A stretch of 64,000 nt of DNA from Niveispirillum sp943370215 (GTDB lineage Bacteria > Pseudomonadota > Alphaproteobacteria > Azospirillales > Azospirillaceae), in contig CALRQC020000002.1 of NCBI GenBank assembly GCA_943370215.1, positions 62,001 through 126,000 of the forward strand, given 5' to 3'. Numbering within the stretch: position 1 is the first letter of the stretch; every line of letters starts with the position of its first letter. The notes beneath the pieces are model-generated. The model saw only the letters and a program-made list of their open reading frames with translations. It made no database searches and was not told where the DNA came from. Position numbers and translations under genes: made by a program. Of this stretch, positions 16,050 to 25,330 are shown piece after piece.

Positions 16050-16832
16050 TTACGCGGCGCGTTCGGCCATCATCTTCTTGATTTCGGCGATGGCCTTGGC
16101 CGGGTTCAGACCCTTGGGGCAGGTCTGGGTGCAGTTCATGATCGTGTGGCAGCGATAGAGACGGAACGGGTCTTCCAGCGCATCCAGACGTTCACCGGTC
16201 ATTTCATCGCGGCTGTCGGCGATGAAGCGATAGGCCTGCAGCAGAACCGCTGGGCCCAGGTAACGGTCGCCATTCCACCAATAGCTGGGGCACGAGGTGG
16301 TGCAGCAGAAGCACAGGATGCATTCATACAGACCATCCAGCTTCTCCCGCTCTTCCGGGCTTTGCAGCCGTTCGCGCGAGGGGGCCGTCGATTGCGTCTG
16401 CAGCCAGGGCTTGATGGAGGCGAGCTGGGCATAGTTCTGGTTCAGGTCCGGCACCAGATCCTTCACCACCGGCTGATGCGGCAGCGGGTAGATCTTGACG
16501 TCGCCCTTCACATCGCCGATCGCCTTCAGGCAGGCCAGCGTGTTGCGCCCGTCAATATTCATGGCGCAGGAACCGCAGATGCCTTCACGGCAGGAGCGGC
16601 GGAAGGTCAGCGTGCTGTCCACATCGTTCTTGATGTGGATCAGCGCGTCCAGGATCATCGGACCGCACTTGTCCAGATCGATCTCATACGTGTCCTCACG
16701 CGGGTTTTCGCCCGAGTCCGGATCGTAGCGATAGATACGGAACTTGCGCGTGCGCTTGGCGTCAGGGCCGGCAGAGCGAATCGTCTTGCCGGGCTTGACC
16801 TTGGAATTGGCGGGGAGGGAAAATTCAGCCAT
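16050..16832 (-). CDS. sdhB: Succinate dehydrogenase iron-sulfur subunit
   Basis: Complex II subunit that passes electrons from FAD to quinone through three Fe-S clusters. The 260 aa contain the plant-type [2Fe-2S] ligands (SCREGICGSCAMNIDG and the later TLAC) and two C-terminal ferredoxin-like clusters (ECILCFCCTTSCPSYWW; CHTIMNCTQTCPKGLNP). It is last in the sdhCDAB order, 30 bp after sdhA, and ends at a shared terminator with the AT-rich gene. Confidence 0.98.
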   Translation of the reverse strand: MAEFSLPANSKVKPGKTIRSAGPDAKRTRKFRIYRYDPDSGENPREDTYEIDLDKCGPMILDALIHIKNDVDSTLTFRRSCREGICGSCAMNIDGRNTLACLKAIGDVKGDVKIYPLPHQPVVKDLVPDLNQNYAQLASIKPWLQTQSTAPSRERLQSPEEREKLDGLYECILCFCCTTSCPSYWWNGDRYLGPAVLLQAYRFIADSRDEMTGERLDALEDPFRLYRCHTIMNCTQTCPKGLNPAKAIAEIKKMMAERAA

Positions 16833-16862
16833 GGGTCGAAGGCCTTCTCAAACGTCGCGGGA

Positions 16863-18653
16863 TCAGTACACGCGCTTCTTCGGCGGGAACACCTCAACCT
16901 CATTGGTCAAAGTGTAGAGGTGCACGGGGCGGTCGCCGATGGTCGGCTTGCCCGTCTCATCCACCCAGACGGTCGTGTGCTTCATCCAGTTGACGTCGTC
17001 ACGCTCGCTGTAATCCTCGCGGGCATGGGCGCCACGGGATTCGGTGCGGTTGGCGCCGGAATTGATGGTGGCGACGGCCTGGTACATCAGATTGTCCAGT
17101 TCCAGCGCTTCCACCAGATCGCTGTTCCAGATCAACGAATTGTCGCTGACAGCCACGTCCGGGCGCTTAGCCCAAACGGCCTTCATCTTCTCCACACCTT
17201 CATCCAGCACCTCACCGGTGCGGAAGACGGCGCAGTTATTCTGCATGATCCGCTGCATTTCCAGGCGCAGATGGGCAACGCGGGTGCCGCCCTTGGCATA
17301 GCGGGCCTTGTCCAGACGGGACAGCGCCTTGTCGGCATTGTCCTTGGGCAGGGTCTTGTGCGGGGCGCCCTTCTCGACGATCTCGTTGGCCTTGATGGCC
17401 GCCGCACGGCCAAACACCACCAGATCGAGCAGGGAGTTGGAGCCCAGACGATTGGCCCCATGCACGGACACGCAGGCAGCCTCACCGATCGCCATCAGGC
17501 CCGGCACGATCTGGTCCGGGTTGTCGGCGGTCGGGCGGATCACCTGACCATGATAATTGGTAGGGATGCCGCCCATGTTGTAATGCACGGTCGGCAGCAC
17601 CGGGATCGGTTCCTTCGTCACATCCACGCCGGCGAAGATGCGGGCGCTTTCGGCGATGCCCGGCAGGCGGGCATGAATGACTTCCGGGGCCAGATGTTCC
17701 AGATGCAGGTGGATGTGGTCTTTATGCTCACCCACGCCACGGCCTTCGCGGATTTCGATGGTCATGGAGCGGCTGACCACGTCGCGGCTGGCAAGATCCT
17801 TGGCCGAGGGGGCATAGCGCTCCATGAAGCGCTCACCCTCTGAGTTGGTCAGGTAGCCGCCTTCACCGCGCGCACCCTCGGTGATCAGACAGCCGGAGCC
17901 ATAGATACCGGTGGGGTGGAACTGCACGAATTCCATGTCCTGCAAGGGCAGGCCGGCGCGCAGCACCATGCCGCCGCCATCACCGGTGCAGGTATGGGCC
18001 GACGTGGCGGAGAAATAGGCGCGGCCATAGCCGCCGGTGGCCAGCACGGTCTGGTGTCCACGGAAGCGATGGATGGTGCCATCGTCCAGGTTCCAGGCCA
18101 GCACGCCACGGCAGGCGCCTTCCTCGTCCATGATCAGGTCGAGGGCGAAATATTCCACGAAGAATTCAGCATTGTGGCGCAGGCTCTGCTGATACAGCGT
18201 ATGCAGCATGGCGTGGCCGGTACGGTCGGCGGCAGCGCAGGTGCGGTAGGCCTGACCCTTGCCATATTCGGTGGTCATGCCACCGAAAGCGCGCTGGTAG
18301 ATCTTGCCTTCCGCCGTGCGGCTGAAGGGAACGCCCTGGTGTTCCAGCTCGATGATGGCGGGGATGGCCTCGCGCACCATATATTCAATGGCGTCCTGGT
18401 CGCCCAGCCAGTCCGACCCCTTCACGGTGTCGTACATGTGGTAGCGCCAGTCATCCGGGCCCATATTGCCCAGTGCTGCGGAGATGCCACCCTGCGCTGC
18501 CACCGTGTGGGAGCGGGTGGGGAACACCTTGGTGATACAGGCCGTCTTCAGGCCCTTTTCGGCCATGCCGAAAGTGGCACGCAGACCGGCGCCACCGGCG
18601 CCGACGACGACGACGTCATATTCGTGATCGATGATCTTGTAGGCGGTCGCCAT
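16863..18653 (-). CDS. sdhA: Succinate dehydrogenase flavoprotein subunit
   Basis: Catalytic subunit of complex II, oxidising succinate to fumarate in the TCA cycle. The FAD-binding GxGxxG (VVVVGAGGAGLRA) is at residues 14-26, and the covalent FAD histidine is H49 in TRSHTVAAQGG. Active-site segments (FHPTGIYGSG; SVHGANRLGSNSLLDLVVFG) are intact. The 596-aa length is normal. It is separated from sdhD by 4 bp, so it is translationally coupled. Confidence 0.98.
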   Translation of the reverse strand: MATAYKIIDHEYDVVVVGAGGAGLRATFGMAEKGLKTACITKVFPTRSHTVAAQGGISAALGNMGPDDWRYHMYDTVKGSDWLGDQDAIEYMVREAIPAIIELEHQGVPFSRTAEGKIYQRAFGGMTTEYGKGQAYRTCAAADRTGHAMLHTLYQQSLRHNAEFFVEYFALDLIMDEEGACRGVLAWNLDDGTIHRFRGHQTVLATGGYGRAYFSATSAHTCTGDGGGMVLRAGLPLQDMEFVQFHPTGIYGSGCLITEGARGEGGYLTNSEGERFMERYAPSAKDLASRDVVSRSMTIEIREGRGVGEHKDHIHLHLEHLAPEVIHARLPGIAESARIFAGVDVTKEPIPVLPTVHYNMGGIPTNYHGQVIRPTADNPDQIVPGLMAIGEAACVSVHGANRLGSNSLLDLVVFGRAAAIKANEIVEKGAPHKTLPKDNADKALSRLDKARYAKGGTRVAHLRLEMQRIMQNNCAVFRTGEVLDEGVEKMKAVWAKRPDVAVSDNSLIWNSDLVEALELDNLMYQAVATINSGANRTESRGAHAREDYSERDDVNWMKHTTVWVDETGKPTIGDRPVHLYTLTNEVEVFPPKKRVY

Positions 18654-18657
18654 GTTA

Positions 18658-19053
18658 TCAGGCTCCGAAAGCGATCTTGAGGACGGCGAAAGAGGCGAGC
18701 AGGAACAAAACCAGCGCCGCTGCCTTGGTCAGGCCGATGGCGACCAGCTTGGTCAGCTTGCCATGGAGATAGTCCTCGAAGACTTCCTGCAAACCGTAGG
18801 CGGCATGATGGAATGTCGCACCCAGGAACAGGATGGTCAGGATGACCGGGCAGGGCTTCTTGAAGGTGGCGACCACTTCTTCATAAGAGGCGCCGATCAG
18901 GCTCAGGACCAGGATGACGAACAGCACGGTCAGCACAGCCAGACCGGCAGAGGCCACGCGGTAGGCCAGCCAGTGCTGGGCGCCGAGCTTGGCGGAACCC
19001 AGACCGCGCGCGCGGCCGAGGGGGGTGCGGAAGCTATTGGTGGGATTGGCCAT
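18658..19053 (-). CDS. sdhD: Succinate dehydrogenase membrane anchor SdhD
   Basis: A 131-aa membrane anchor of complex II. Three hydrophobic helices are visible (LAVLTVLFVILVLSLIG; PVILTILFLGATFHHAAYGL; TKAAALVLFLLASFAVLKI). The His/Tyr-rich end of helix two (FHHAAYGLQEVFEDYLHG) is where haem b and quinone contacts lie. The true start is the ATG at 19053; the open frame continues upstream only as a shadow of sdhC. Confidence 0.95.
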   Translation of the reverse strand: MANPTNSFRTPLGRARGLGSAKLGAQHWLAYRVASAGLAVLTVLFVILVLSLIGASYEEVVATFKKPCPVILTILFLGATFHHAAYGLQEVFEDYLHGKLTKLVAIGLTKAAALVLFLLASFAVLKIAFGA

Positions 19054-19070
19054 ATCTCTCTTCCCCCGGA

Positions 19071-19469
19071 TCAGAGCGCGAAGACCAGAACCCAGGTCAC
19101 GATCGTCGCACCGATGGAGGCGCCGATCACCAGGTTCGCGCTGCTGTAGGATTGTTGCAGGGACAGCATCTTGGCGCTGTCCCAGACCAGATGGCGCAGC
19201 CCATTGAAGAAGTGGAACCAGAGGGCGGCAGACCAGCCGAACATCAGGATCAACCCGATGGGCGAGGCAATGAAGCCTGCTGCTGTAGCATAGGCTTCCG
19301 GCCCGGCGGCCGCAGCAACCAGCCACCAGACCAGCAGCAGCGTGCCAACAGACAGGGCCACGCCGGTGATGCGATGGGTAATGGAGGTCAACGCCGGCAG
19401 GGGTAGCCGGTAGACCTGAAGGTGGGGGGACAGCGGTCGTTGCCGCTTTGCCGCAGGCGTATCGGTCAT
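19071..19469 (-). CDS. sdhC: Succinate dehydrogenase cytochrome b556 subunit SdhC
   Basis: First gene of the operon; the 132-aa haem- and quinone-binding anchor. The family signatures RPLSPHLQVYRLPLPALTSI and SITHRITGVALS precede helix one, and HFFNGLRHLVWD carries the likely haem-ligand histidine. Three membrane helices. The promoter must lie in the 258-bp divergent region shared with the GNAT gene. Confidence 0.96.
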   Translation of the reverse strand: MTDTPAAKRQRPLSPHLQVYRLPLPALTSITHRITGVALSVGTLLLVWWLVAAAAGPEAYATAAGFIASPIGLILMFGWSAALWFHFFNGLRHLVWDSAKMLSLQQSYSSANLVIGASIGATIVTWVLVFAL

Positions 19470-19684
19470 CTCTCAGGCGTCCTTAGGTGCTGAACCGGGA
19501 TGCATCCGTGCCGCGCCTGCCGGCGACGACACCCGCCGGATCGAAACCGGCAGCGGGAATTGTCACAAGAAATGCTGGGGGTTCAATTACGCCGAAGCCT
19601 TGCCTGCGTCAACGCTCCCCACCCCCTATTTTGGTGCGATGCGATGCAGGTTTGGTCAGCTTTATTGTAAGATGATTGCTTGAG

Positions 19685-19701
19685 TTGCGAATAGTTCGCA
19701 A
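19685..19701. promoter_or_regulatory. Dyad between sdhC and the GNAT gene
   Basis: TTGCGAA and TTCGCAA around TAG form a perfect 17-bp dyad 27 bp before the GNAT start codon. It looks like an operator in the divergent sdhC/GNAT region, but the regulator is unknown. Confidence 0.45.
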
Positions 19702-19727
19702 ATAGTCGATCAGGGATACATCATATT

Positions 19728-20474
19728 ATGGAAGTGGATATCGCCCGGATACAATTGCTGGAGGATCTTTGCCTTTCGGCCTGGCCGGCACCGCAGGTGC
19801 TGCATCATGCCGGCTGGGTACTGCGTTTCGCCGCAGGCCATACGGGAAGGGCCAATTCCACCAATGCTGTGGTGCTGCGGCAGGAAATTCCGGGGGATCT
19901 TTTTGCTGTCGTGGCGCGTGAATATCGCCGCCGTGGGTTGCGGCCAACCTTTCGTGAAACCCCGCTTTGTCCCCCCGGTTTCACAGCCGCCGCGGTGGGG
20001 GCGGGCTATCAGGCAGATGATGAAAGTCATGTTATGGTAGCGGAAATACCCGCTGGATGCGCCTCTGATCCGTCGGTTCGGGTGCAGAATAATGCTGATG
20101 ACGCATGGCTGGCAGCTTATCGCAGCATGGTCCCTGTGGCGGAGGCGGAGATGCCGGCGCTGCGATCCATTCTGGCCGGCATTGCCGCGTCCACCCGTTA
20201 TCTTACCTTATGGAATGACGGGCGACCGGTGGCTGCCGGCCTGGGGGTGATCGATCGGGGGTGGGTCGGCCTGTACAAGATCGCCACCCATCCGCAGGCA
20301 CGCGGGCAAGGTTACGCCGGTCGCCTGATTCGCGCACTATATGCGGAAGCAGCAGGGCAGGGGGCGACACAGGCCTATCTGCAGGTGGGTGTGGCCAATC
20401 AACCGGCGTTGGCACTCTATCGCCGGTTGGGCTTCGTTGCGCAATACAATTACCGTTATTATCGGCAAGGCTGA
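19728..20474 (+). CDS. GNAT family N-acetyltransferase
   Basis: A 248-aa protein whose C-terminal half is a GNAT domain: the acetyl-CoA loop HPQARGQGYAGRL follows GLYKIAT, and the terminal NQPALALYRRLGFVAQYNYR is the usual last helix and strand. The N-terminal 110 residues form a second, degenerate acetyltransferase-like half (starts with LCLSAWPAPQVLHHAGWVLR). The substrate is not predictable. It is divergent from sdhC, and ends 4 bp from the convergent lyase gene. Confidence 0.88.
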   Translation: MEVDIARIQLLEDLCLSAWPAPQVLHHAGWVLRFAAGHTGRANSTNAVVLRQEIPGDLFAVVAREYRRRGLRPTFRETPLCPPGFTAAAVGAGYQADDESHVMVAEIPAGCASDPSVRVQNNADDAWLAAYRSMVPVAEAEMPALRSILAGIAASTRYLTLWNDGRPVAAGLGVIDRGWVGLYKIATHPQARGQGYAGRLIRALYAEAAGQGATQAYLQVGVANQPALALYRRLGFVAQYNYRYYRQG

Positions 20475-20478
20475 TGCA

Positions 20479-21345
20479 TCAGCCGCGCGTCGCCACGGCT
20501 TCACCCAGGGCAACGGTGCGGCGCGCCGTTTCCACATGCAGGGCTTCCACCAGCTTGCCATCCACCAGGGTGACACCTTTGCCCGCCGCCACCGCCTCGG
20601 CATGGGCGGCGATGATGCGGCGGGCGCGGGCCACTTCGTCGGCCGTCGGGGCAAAGGCGCTGTTGGCGGCGGCCAACTGCTTGGGATGGATCAGGGTTTT
20701 GCCATCAAAACCCAGTTCGCGGCCCTGGCGGCAGGCGGCGGCAAAGCCGGCCTCATCCTCCAGATCGACATGCACCCCATCCAGTACGCTCAGGCCAAAG
20801 GCGCGGGCGGCCAGCAGGGTCAGGCCCAGCCCGGTGATCATTGGCAGCCGGTCGGGCGTGTTCAGCGCGCCCAGATCCTTGGTCAGGTCGGAGGTGCCCA
20901 TCACCAGACATTCCAACCGGGGGCAGGCGCCGGCAATGTCTGCGGCGGCCAGCATGGCGCGCGGGGTTTCCATCATCACCCACAGGCGCAGGCTTTCCGG
21001 CGCACCGGCCGCCCGCAACACGCGGTCGGCCATGCGCACCCCTTCCGCACTATCCACCTTGGGGATCAGCACGGCATCGGCGCCACTGGTGGCCGCGGCC
21101 ACCAGATCGGCATGGCCCCAGGGCGTATCCAGCCCGTTGGTGCGGATCACCAGTTCCCGGTATCCATAACCACCGGCAGCGATCGCGGCCACCACCTGGG
21201 TGCGGGCCTGTTCCTTGGCATCAGGGGCGACGGAGTCTTCCAGGTCCAGCAACAACACATCCGCCCCCAGCCCCCGGGCCTTCTCCAGCGCGCGGGGATT
21301 GGCACCGGGCATATAAAGGGCGGAGCGGCGGGGACGGGTGGTCAT
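20479..21345 (-). CDS. HpcH/HpaI aldolase family CoA-ester lyase
   Basis: A TIM-barrel lyase of the CitE/malyl-CoA lyase group, cleaving or forming malyl-CoA-like thioesters. Family landmarks: RSALYMPGANPRALEKA at the start, LLLDLEDSVAPDAKEQAR (Mg2+ ligand region), ELVIRTNGLDTPWGHADL, VMMETPRAML (Mg2+ Glu) and LVMGTSDLTKDLGA. The start is the ATG at 21345 (288 aa). An upstream extension to 21534 would run through the mcp gene and its terminator. The exact substrate (malyl-, methylmalyl- or citramalyl-CoA) cannot be decided from sequence alone. Confidence 0.9.
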   Translation of the reverse strand: MTTRPRRSALYMPGANPRALEKARGLGADVLLLDLEDSVAPDAKEQARTQVVAAIAAGGYGYRELVIRTNGLDTPWGHADLVAAATSGADAVLIPKVDSAEGVRMADRVLRAAGAPESLRLWVMMETPRAMLAAADIAGACPRLECLVMGTSDLTKDLGALNTPDRLPMITGLGLTLLAARAFGLSVLDGVHVDLEDEAGFAAACRQGRELGFDGKTLIHPKQLAAANSAFAPTADEVARARRIIAAHAEAVAAGKGVTLVDGKLVEALHVETARRTVALGEAVATRG

Positions 21346-21366
21346 CTTCTCTTGTCCTGAAAAACA

Positions 21367-21427
21367 GAAGGGGCGGAGCAGACGGCAGCCTAGCCAAGCA
21401 GGCCGCCGCCGTCCACCCCGCCCCTTC
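21367..21427 (-). terminator. Terminator after the chemoreceptor gene
   Basis: GAAGGGGCGG (21367-21376) pairs with CCGCCCCTTC (21418-21427), with an inner stem GACGGC/GCCGTC. It lies between the mcp stop codon and the lyase start codon, so the two minus-strand genes are probably separate units. Confidence 0.55.
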
Positions 21428-21451
21428 ACGTCAAACCGCGCAGCAGTGGTA

Positions 21452-23155
21452 TCAGGCGCTGCGCACAGAGGCCAGGAAACGGTCAACCTGGGTGGCCAGC
21501 GCGCCGGCCCGTTCGGACAACTGGCCGGAAGCACCGGTCAACTGGGCGGCGGCTGCCCCGGCCTGCACGGCCCCCTGGCGGACATCGGCCACGGTTTCAG
21601 ACACGGTGGTCATGCCTTCGGCCGCGTTTTGTGCGCTGCGGGCGATTTCCGCCGTGGCGGCATTCTGCTGTTCCACGGCGGCGGCGATGGAGCCGCCGAT
21701 CTGATCAACCTCCGCGACCGTCAGGCTGATCTCCTTGATGGCGGTCACGGCCTGTTCGGTGGCGGTGCGGATTTCGGCGATGCGCTGGGCGATGTCGCCC
21801 GTGGCACGCTCCGTCTGACCGGCCAGATTCTTCACCTCCGATGCCACCACGGCAAAGCCCTTGCCGGCTTCCCCGGCGCGGGCCGCCTCGATGGTGGCAT
21901 TCAGGGCCAGCAGATTGGTCTGGCTGGCGATCTCCGCGATCAGGTCCAGCACTTCCCCGATGCGTTGGGCCTTTTCAGCCAAGCCATCGACGATGCCATT
22001 CGTCAGAATGGCCTGTTCGGCTGCACGACGGGTGCGGGCGCCGCTATCATTGATCTGGCGGCTGATTTCGCGGATGGACGCGGCCAACTGTTCGGCGGCC
22101 GCAGCCACCGCCTCCACTTCTTCATTGGCCAGACTGGTCGATTGTTGGGTGACGTCAATGCGCTTTTCGTTGCTGGCGGCGTTGGTGCGCAAGACATCGG
22201 CAGCCTGCCCAATCTGGGTGGCGGAACTGCCCACGGCCGTGACCACGGCCTGAACCTCATTTTCGAACCGCTGGGCCAGGGCCTCCATCTCCGCCTTGCG
22301 GGCGTTGCGCGCCTGCTCCTCGCTCTCAGCCCGCTCCCGACGCAGCCGGTCGGCCTCAATGGCGTTGTGCTTGAACACTTCTACCGCGCTGGTGATTTCC
22401 CCGACCTCGTTTTGCGACGTGGCGACGGGGATCTGCGTCTTCAGATCACCATTGGCCAGCCGGAGCATGGAGTCGGTCAGAACGCGCAGCGGCAGAATGG
22501 ATTGCACCGTCCACCAGGCGAAGGCGCCACCGATCAGCAGGCAGATACCGGCGACGATCAACATCAAGGTGGAAAATCCACTGGCCTGGGTACGGGTTTC
22601 CTCGCCGATAAGGCCGCTTTCTTTCTCCTGAAAATCAATGAACTGGTTGATCGTCTTCAGCCAATCATTCATCTGCGGCCGAATGTCGGAGAGAATCAGT
22701 TCCTGGGCGGCAGCGATATCGCCAGCTTGGCGCAGGGAAATCACCTTGTTGATCAGGGGCAGTGTCTCTATCTCAATCTGCTTGATCCGGGCCAGGATCG
22801 CCCGTTCTTCCGGCTGGATATCATCCGGGTTGTTGGCGAACAGCGTTTCCATATTACGGGCGGCTTCGGCATAGAAGCCTTCCAGGCGGCGGATATCCGC
22901 CACCACGGTGGCCAGCAGATCAGGTTTCACCAACACCACGTCCCGCAGTGCGATGGCACGGTCATGCACGCTGCCGCGGAAATTGATGGCATAACGCTGT
23001 TTGACGCCATTCACTTCGTTGATTTGCGTCAGCCCGGCATCAATCAGCGCCACTTTTTGCATACCGATACCGGTTAGCAGGGTCATCAAGGCCAGGACGG
23101 TGGCAAAACCGATCAATACTCGCGTCTTGATTTTTGCATCTTTGATGCTGCGCAT
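21452..23155 (-). CDS. Methyl-accepting chemotaxis protein
   Basis: A transmembrane chemoreceptor of 567 aa from the ATG at 23155. An N-terminal helix (TRVLIGFATVLALMTLLTGIG) is followed by a periplasmic four-helix-bundle sensor of about 150 residues and a second helix (STLMLIVAGICLLIGGAFAWW). A HAMP domain comes next (ILPLRVLTDSMLRLANGDL). The long cytoplasmic signalling hairpin has the conserved tip IAEIASQTNLLALNATIEAA and GKGFAVVASEVKNLA. The tip binds CheA/CheW. No che genes lie in the window. The ligand is unknown. Confidence 0.95.
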   Translation of the reverse strand: MRSIKDAKIKTRVLIGFATVLALMTLLTGIGMQKVALIDAGLTQINEVNGVKQRYAINFRGSVHDRAIALRDVVLVKPDLLATVVADIRRLEGFYAEAARNMETLFANNPDDIQPEERAILARIKQIEIETLPLINKVISLRQAGDIAAAQELILSDIRPQMNDWLKTINQFIDFQEKESGLIGEETRTQASGFSTLMLIVAGICLLIGGAFAWWTVQSILPLRVLTDSMLRLANGDLKTQIPVATSQNEVGEITSAVEVFKHNAIEADRLRRERAESEEQARNARKAEMEALAQRFENEVQAVVTAVGSSATQIGQAADVLRTNAASNEKRIDVTQQSTSLANEEVEAVAAAAEQLAASIREISRQINDSGARTRRAAEQAILTNGIVDGLAEKAQRIGEVLDLIAEIASQTNLLALNATIEAARAGEAGKGFAVVASEVKNLAGQTERATGDIAQRIAEIRTATEQAVTAIKEISLTVAEVDQIGGSIAAAVEQQNAATAEIARSAQNAAEGMTTVSETVADVRQGAVQAGAAAAQLTGASGQLSERAGALATQVDRFLASVRSA

Positions 23156-23361
23156 AGGATGATACTCAGGGGAAGGGTTGATCGTCGAAAGACTTGGTAG
23201 CGACATACCACGAAGATAAGACCTTATTGTTTGTGTTATCGATAAATTTGGAAGTGATTGGCCGCACAGCCGTTCCAGCATCCCCGCCCCGCGATTTCCG
23301 ATTGCCGCCGGGCGCTGCTTGGGCGTAGCTGATAGGTGCTGCCACGGCCCCGGATGCCCCG

Positions 23362-24225
23362 ATGAAGACCATTTTGACCATCCAGTCCCATGTCGCCTTT
23401 GGCCATGTCGGCAACCGGGCGGCGGTTTTCCCCCTGGAACGGCTGGGTTTTGACGCCATTGCCGTGAATACGGTGCAATTTTCCAACCATACCGGCTATG
23501 GCGCCTGGACCGGCATGGTCTTCCCGCCCGAGCATATCGCCGATGTTTTGCGGGGGATTGAGACTCGTGGCGCCCTGGATGGGGCCGCCGCCGCCCTGAC
23601 CGGCTATCTGGGGGATGCTGCGCTGGGTGAGGTGGTGTTGTCGGCGGTACGCCGGGTGAAGCAGGGCAATCCTGCCGCCATTTATTGCTGCGATCCGGTG
23701 ATGGGCGACGTTGGGCGGGGGTTCTTTGTCCGTCCCGGCATCCCGGAATTCTTCCGCGATCAGGCCCTGGCGCTGGCCGATATCATCACCCCCAACCAGT
23801 TTGAGCTGGAATATCTGACAGGGCTGAAGGTGGGCGATCTGGCCTCAGCACTTAGCGCCACCCGCGCGGCGCGGACCCTGGGGCCGCGTTGGGTGATGGT
23901 GACCAGCCTGACCCGGCTGGACGCACCGGACGACCGGATCGAGATGCTGCTGGATGGGCCGGACGGGGCCTATCTGGTCTCTACCCCGCGTTTGGCCCTG
24001 GACCCGCTGCCCAATGGCGCGGGGGACTGCGTGGCGGCTCTGTTCCTGGCCAAGTTCCTGGAAAGCGGCGGCGATGGCGCCGCCGCCCTGGGCCATGCGG
24101 CCTCGGCCATCTATGCCGTGTTCCGGCGCACGATGCAGAGCGGGCAGCGGGAACTGCAGATCATCGCCGCCCAGGATGAACTTGTCCGCCCGTCGGACTA
24201 TTTTACCCCGGTGCGTATAGACTGA
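23362..24225 (+). CDS. pdxY: Pyridoxal kinase
   Basis: Phosphorylates pyridoxal (and related B6 vitamers) to the cofactor PLP in the salvage pathway. Ribokinase fold, 287 aa as usual. Motifs: ILTIQSHVAFGHVGNRAAVF at the start, NHTGYGAWTG (substrate loop), DPVMGDVGRG, TPNQFELEYLTG and the anion-hole/base motif PNGAGDCVAALF. It is divergent from the mcp gene across 206 bp. Confidence 0.94.
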   Translation: MKTILTIQSHVAFGHVGNRAAVFPLERLGFDAIAVNTVQFSNHTGYGAWTGMVFPPEHIADVLRGIETRGALDGAAAALTGYLGDAALGEVVLSAVRRVKQGNPAAIYCCDPVMGDVGRGFFVRPGIPEFFRDQALALADIITPNQFELEYLTGLKVGDLASALSATRAARTLGPRWVMVTSLTRLDAPDDRIEMLLDGPDGAYLVSTPRLALDPLPNGAGDCVAALFLAKFLESGGDGAAALGHAASAIYAVFRRTMQSGQRELQIIAAQDELVRPSDYFTPVRID

Positions 24226-24324
24226 TGGGGCCGGGGCCCCGCGTGTTAATCACGACAGGGCCTTGCCGTGCCCGCGCCGGCCGGTCTATTCCAGGGATCA
24301 ATCGCGGGACCAGGAGTTTTTTCC

Positions 24325-24744
24325 ATGCCCTTCATCCGTCCTTTGCCGCTTTCCGGCCTTGTCGTGGCGCTGCTGTCGCTCCCCCTTGCCGCCCAGGCCC
24401 AGCCGGCGGCAGTGCGCAACAGCCAGCCGCAGGGGGAGTTCGGGTGCGAGGTGCAGCGCGACACGCCCTGTCAGGGGAAGGTGGATTTCAGTAAGGGCAA
24501 GAGCTTCGAATTCAAGATTCCAGGGCCCGGCGATGTTGTCTTCCACAATGACGGCAACAAGCGCTGCACCCTGGAATATTCCATCTCTGAAAGCACGCTC
24601 GCGGCCACGGGCCGCCAATTGTCGCTGGGGGCGGGGCAAACAGAGACGCTGACTGTGCGGGATGCCGGTGGCATGGTGATCCGCTTCTTCAACCGGGGTC
24701 TGGGCTCCGGCACCTGTGACCTGACGGTCAGCCTGAAAGGCTGA
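24325..24744 (+). CDS. Small exported protein with four cysteines
   Basis: A 139-aa protein from the ATG at 24325, which has AGGAG nine nt upstream; an earlier in-frame ATG (24268) lacks one. The signal peptide (LSGLVVALLSLPLAAQAQ) is followed by a mature domain with four cysteines (FGCEV, TPCQG, KRCTL, GTCDL), probably two disulfides, in a beta-rich context. No family recognised. It lies 42 bp before the thioredoxin-like gene, suggesting co-expression and possibly a redox relationship. Confidence 0.72.
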   Translation: MPFIRPLPLSGLVVALLSLPLAAQAQPAAVRNSQPQGEFGCEVQRDTPCQGKVDFSKGKSFEFKIPGPGDVVFHNDGNKRCTLEYSISESTLAATGRQLSLGAGQTETLTVRDAGGMVIRFFNRGLGSGTCDLTVSLKG

Positions 24745-24786
24745 TTTCAATATCCGCTTTATCTTGTTTCCAACCAGGATGTGATG

Positions 24787-25305
24787 ATGCGCCTTTCCCG
24801 CCTTGTTCTGGCTGCCCCGTTGGCCCTGACCCTGCTGTCCACTGCACCGGCCTTGGCGCATGAGGGCGCCCATGATGCGGCCCCGGCTTGGTCGCATAAT
24901 TTTGATCCGGCGCGCGATCCGGCCGCCGATCTGAAACAGGCTTTGGCCGCAGCCAAGGCGGAAAACAAGCGCGTGCTGATCGATGTCGGCGGCGACTGGT
25001 GCATCTGGTGCAAGCTGCTGGACGCCAAGTTTGAACAGGAAGCCGATCTGCGCCAGTTGCGCGACGCCAATTTCGTGGTGCTGAAGGTGCATTACGACAA
25101 GAAGGTGAACCAGAACGAAGCCTTCCTGTCGCAATATCCCAAGGCAGCCGGGTATCCGCACCTGTATGTGCTGGATAGCAGTGGCAAGCTGTTGCAGAGC
25201 CAGGATACGTCCTTGCTGGAACTGCCCAAGGAGCAGGGCAAGGGCCATGACAGCGCCAAGATCAAGGCATTCCTGACCGAATGGGCGCCCAAGCGCGGGG
25301 CGTGA
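24787..25305 (+). CDS. Exported thioredoxin-like protein
   Basis: A 172-aa periplasmic thioredoxin-fold protein. Signal peptide LVLAAPLALTLLSTAPALA is followed by a domain with active-site CIWC (DVGGDWCIWCKLLDAKF) and the cis-Pro region (KAAGYPHLYVLDSSGKLL). The CxWC motif and length place it with the Thioredoxin_7 / DsbD-C-like group. GTG 24781 and ATG 24784 are also in frame; AGGA at 24776 best suits ATG 24787. Probably co-transcribed with the preceding four-cysteine protein and ended by a strong terminator. Confidence 0.87.
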   Translation: MRLSRLVLAAPLALTLLSTAPALAHEGAHDAAPAWSHNFDPARDPAADLKQALAAAKAENKRVLIDVGGDWCIWCKLLDAKFEQEADLRQLRDANFVVLKVHYDKKVNQNEAFLSQYPKAAGYPHLYVLDSSGKLLQSQDTSLLELPKEQGKGHDSAKIKAFLTEWAPKRGA

Positions 25306-25330
25306 ATATTCGGTTCCATTGGAACCAAAA

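Noticed and set aside
16146..17843. 565-codon plus-strand frame opposite sdhB and sdhA
   Set aside because: A shadow of two well-identified genes, with no ribosome site or domain.
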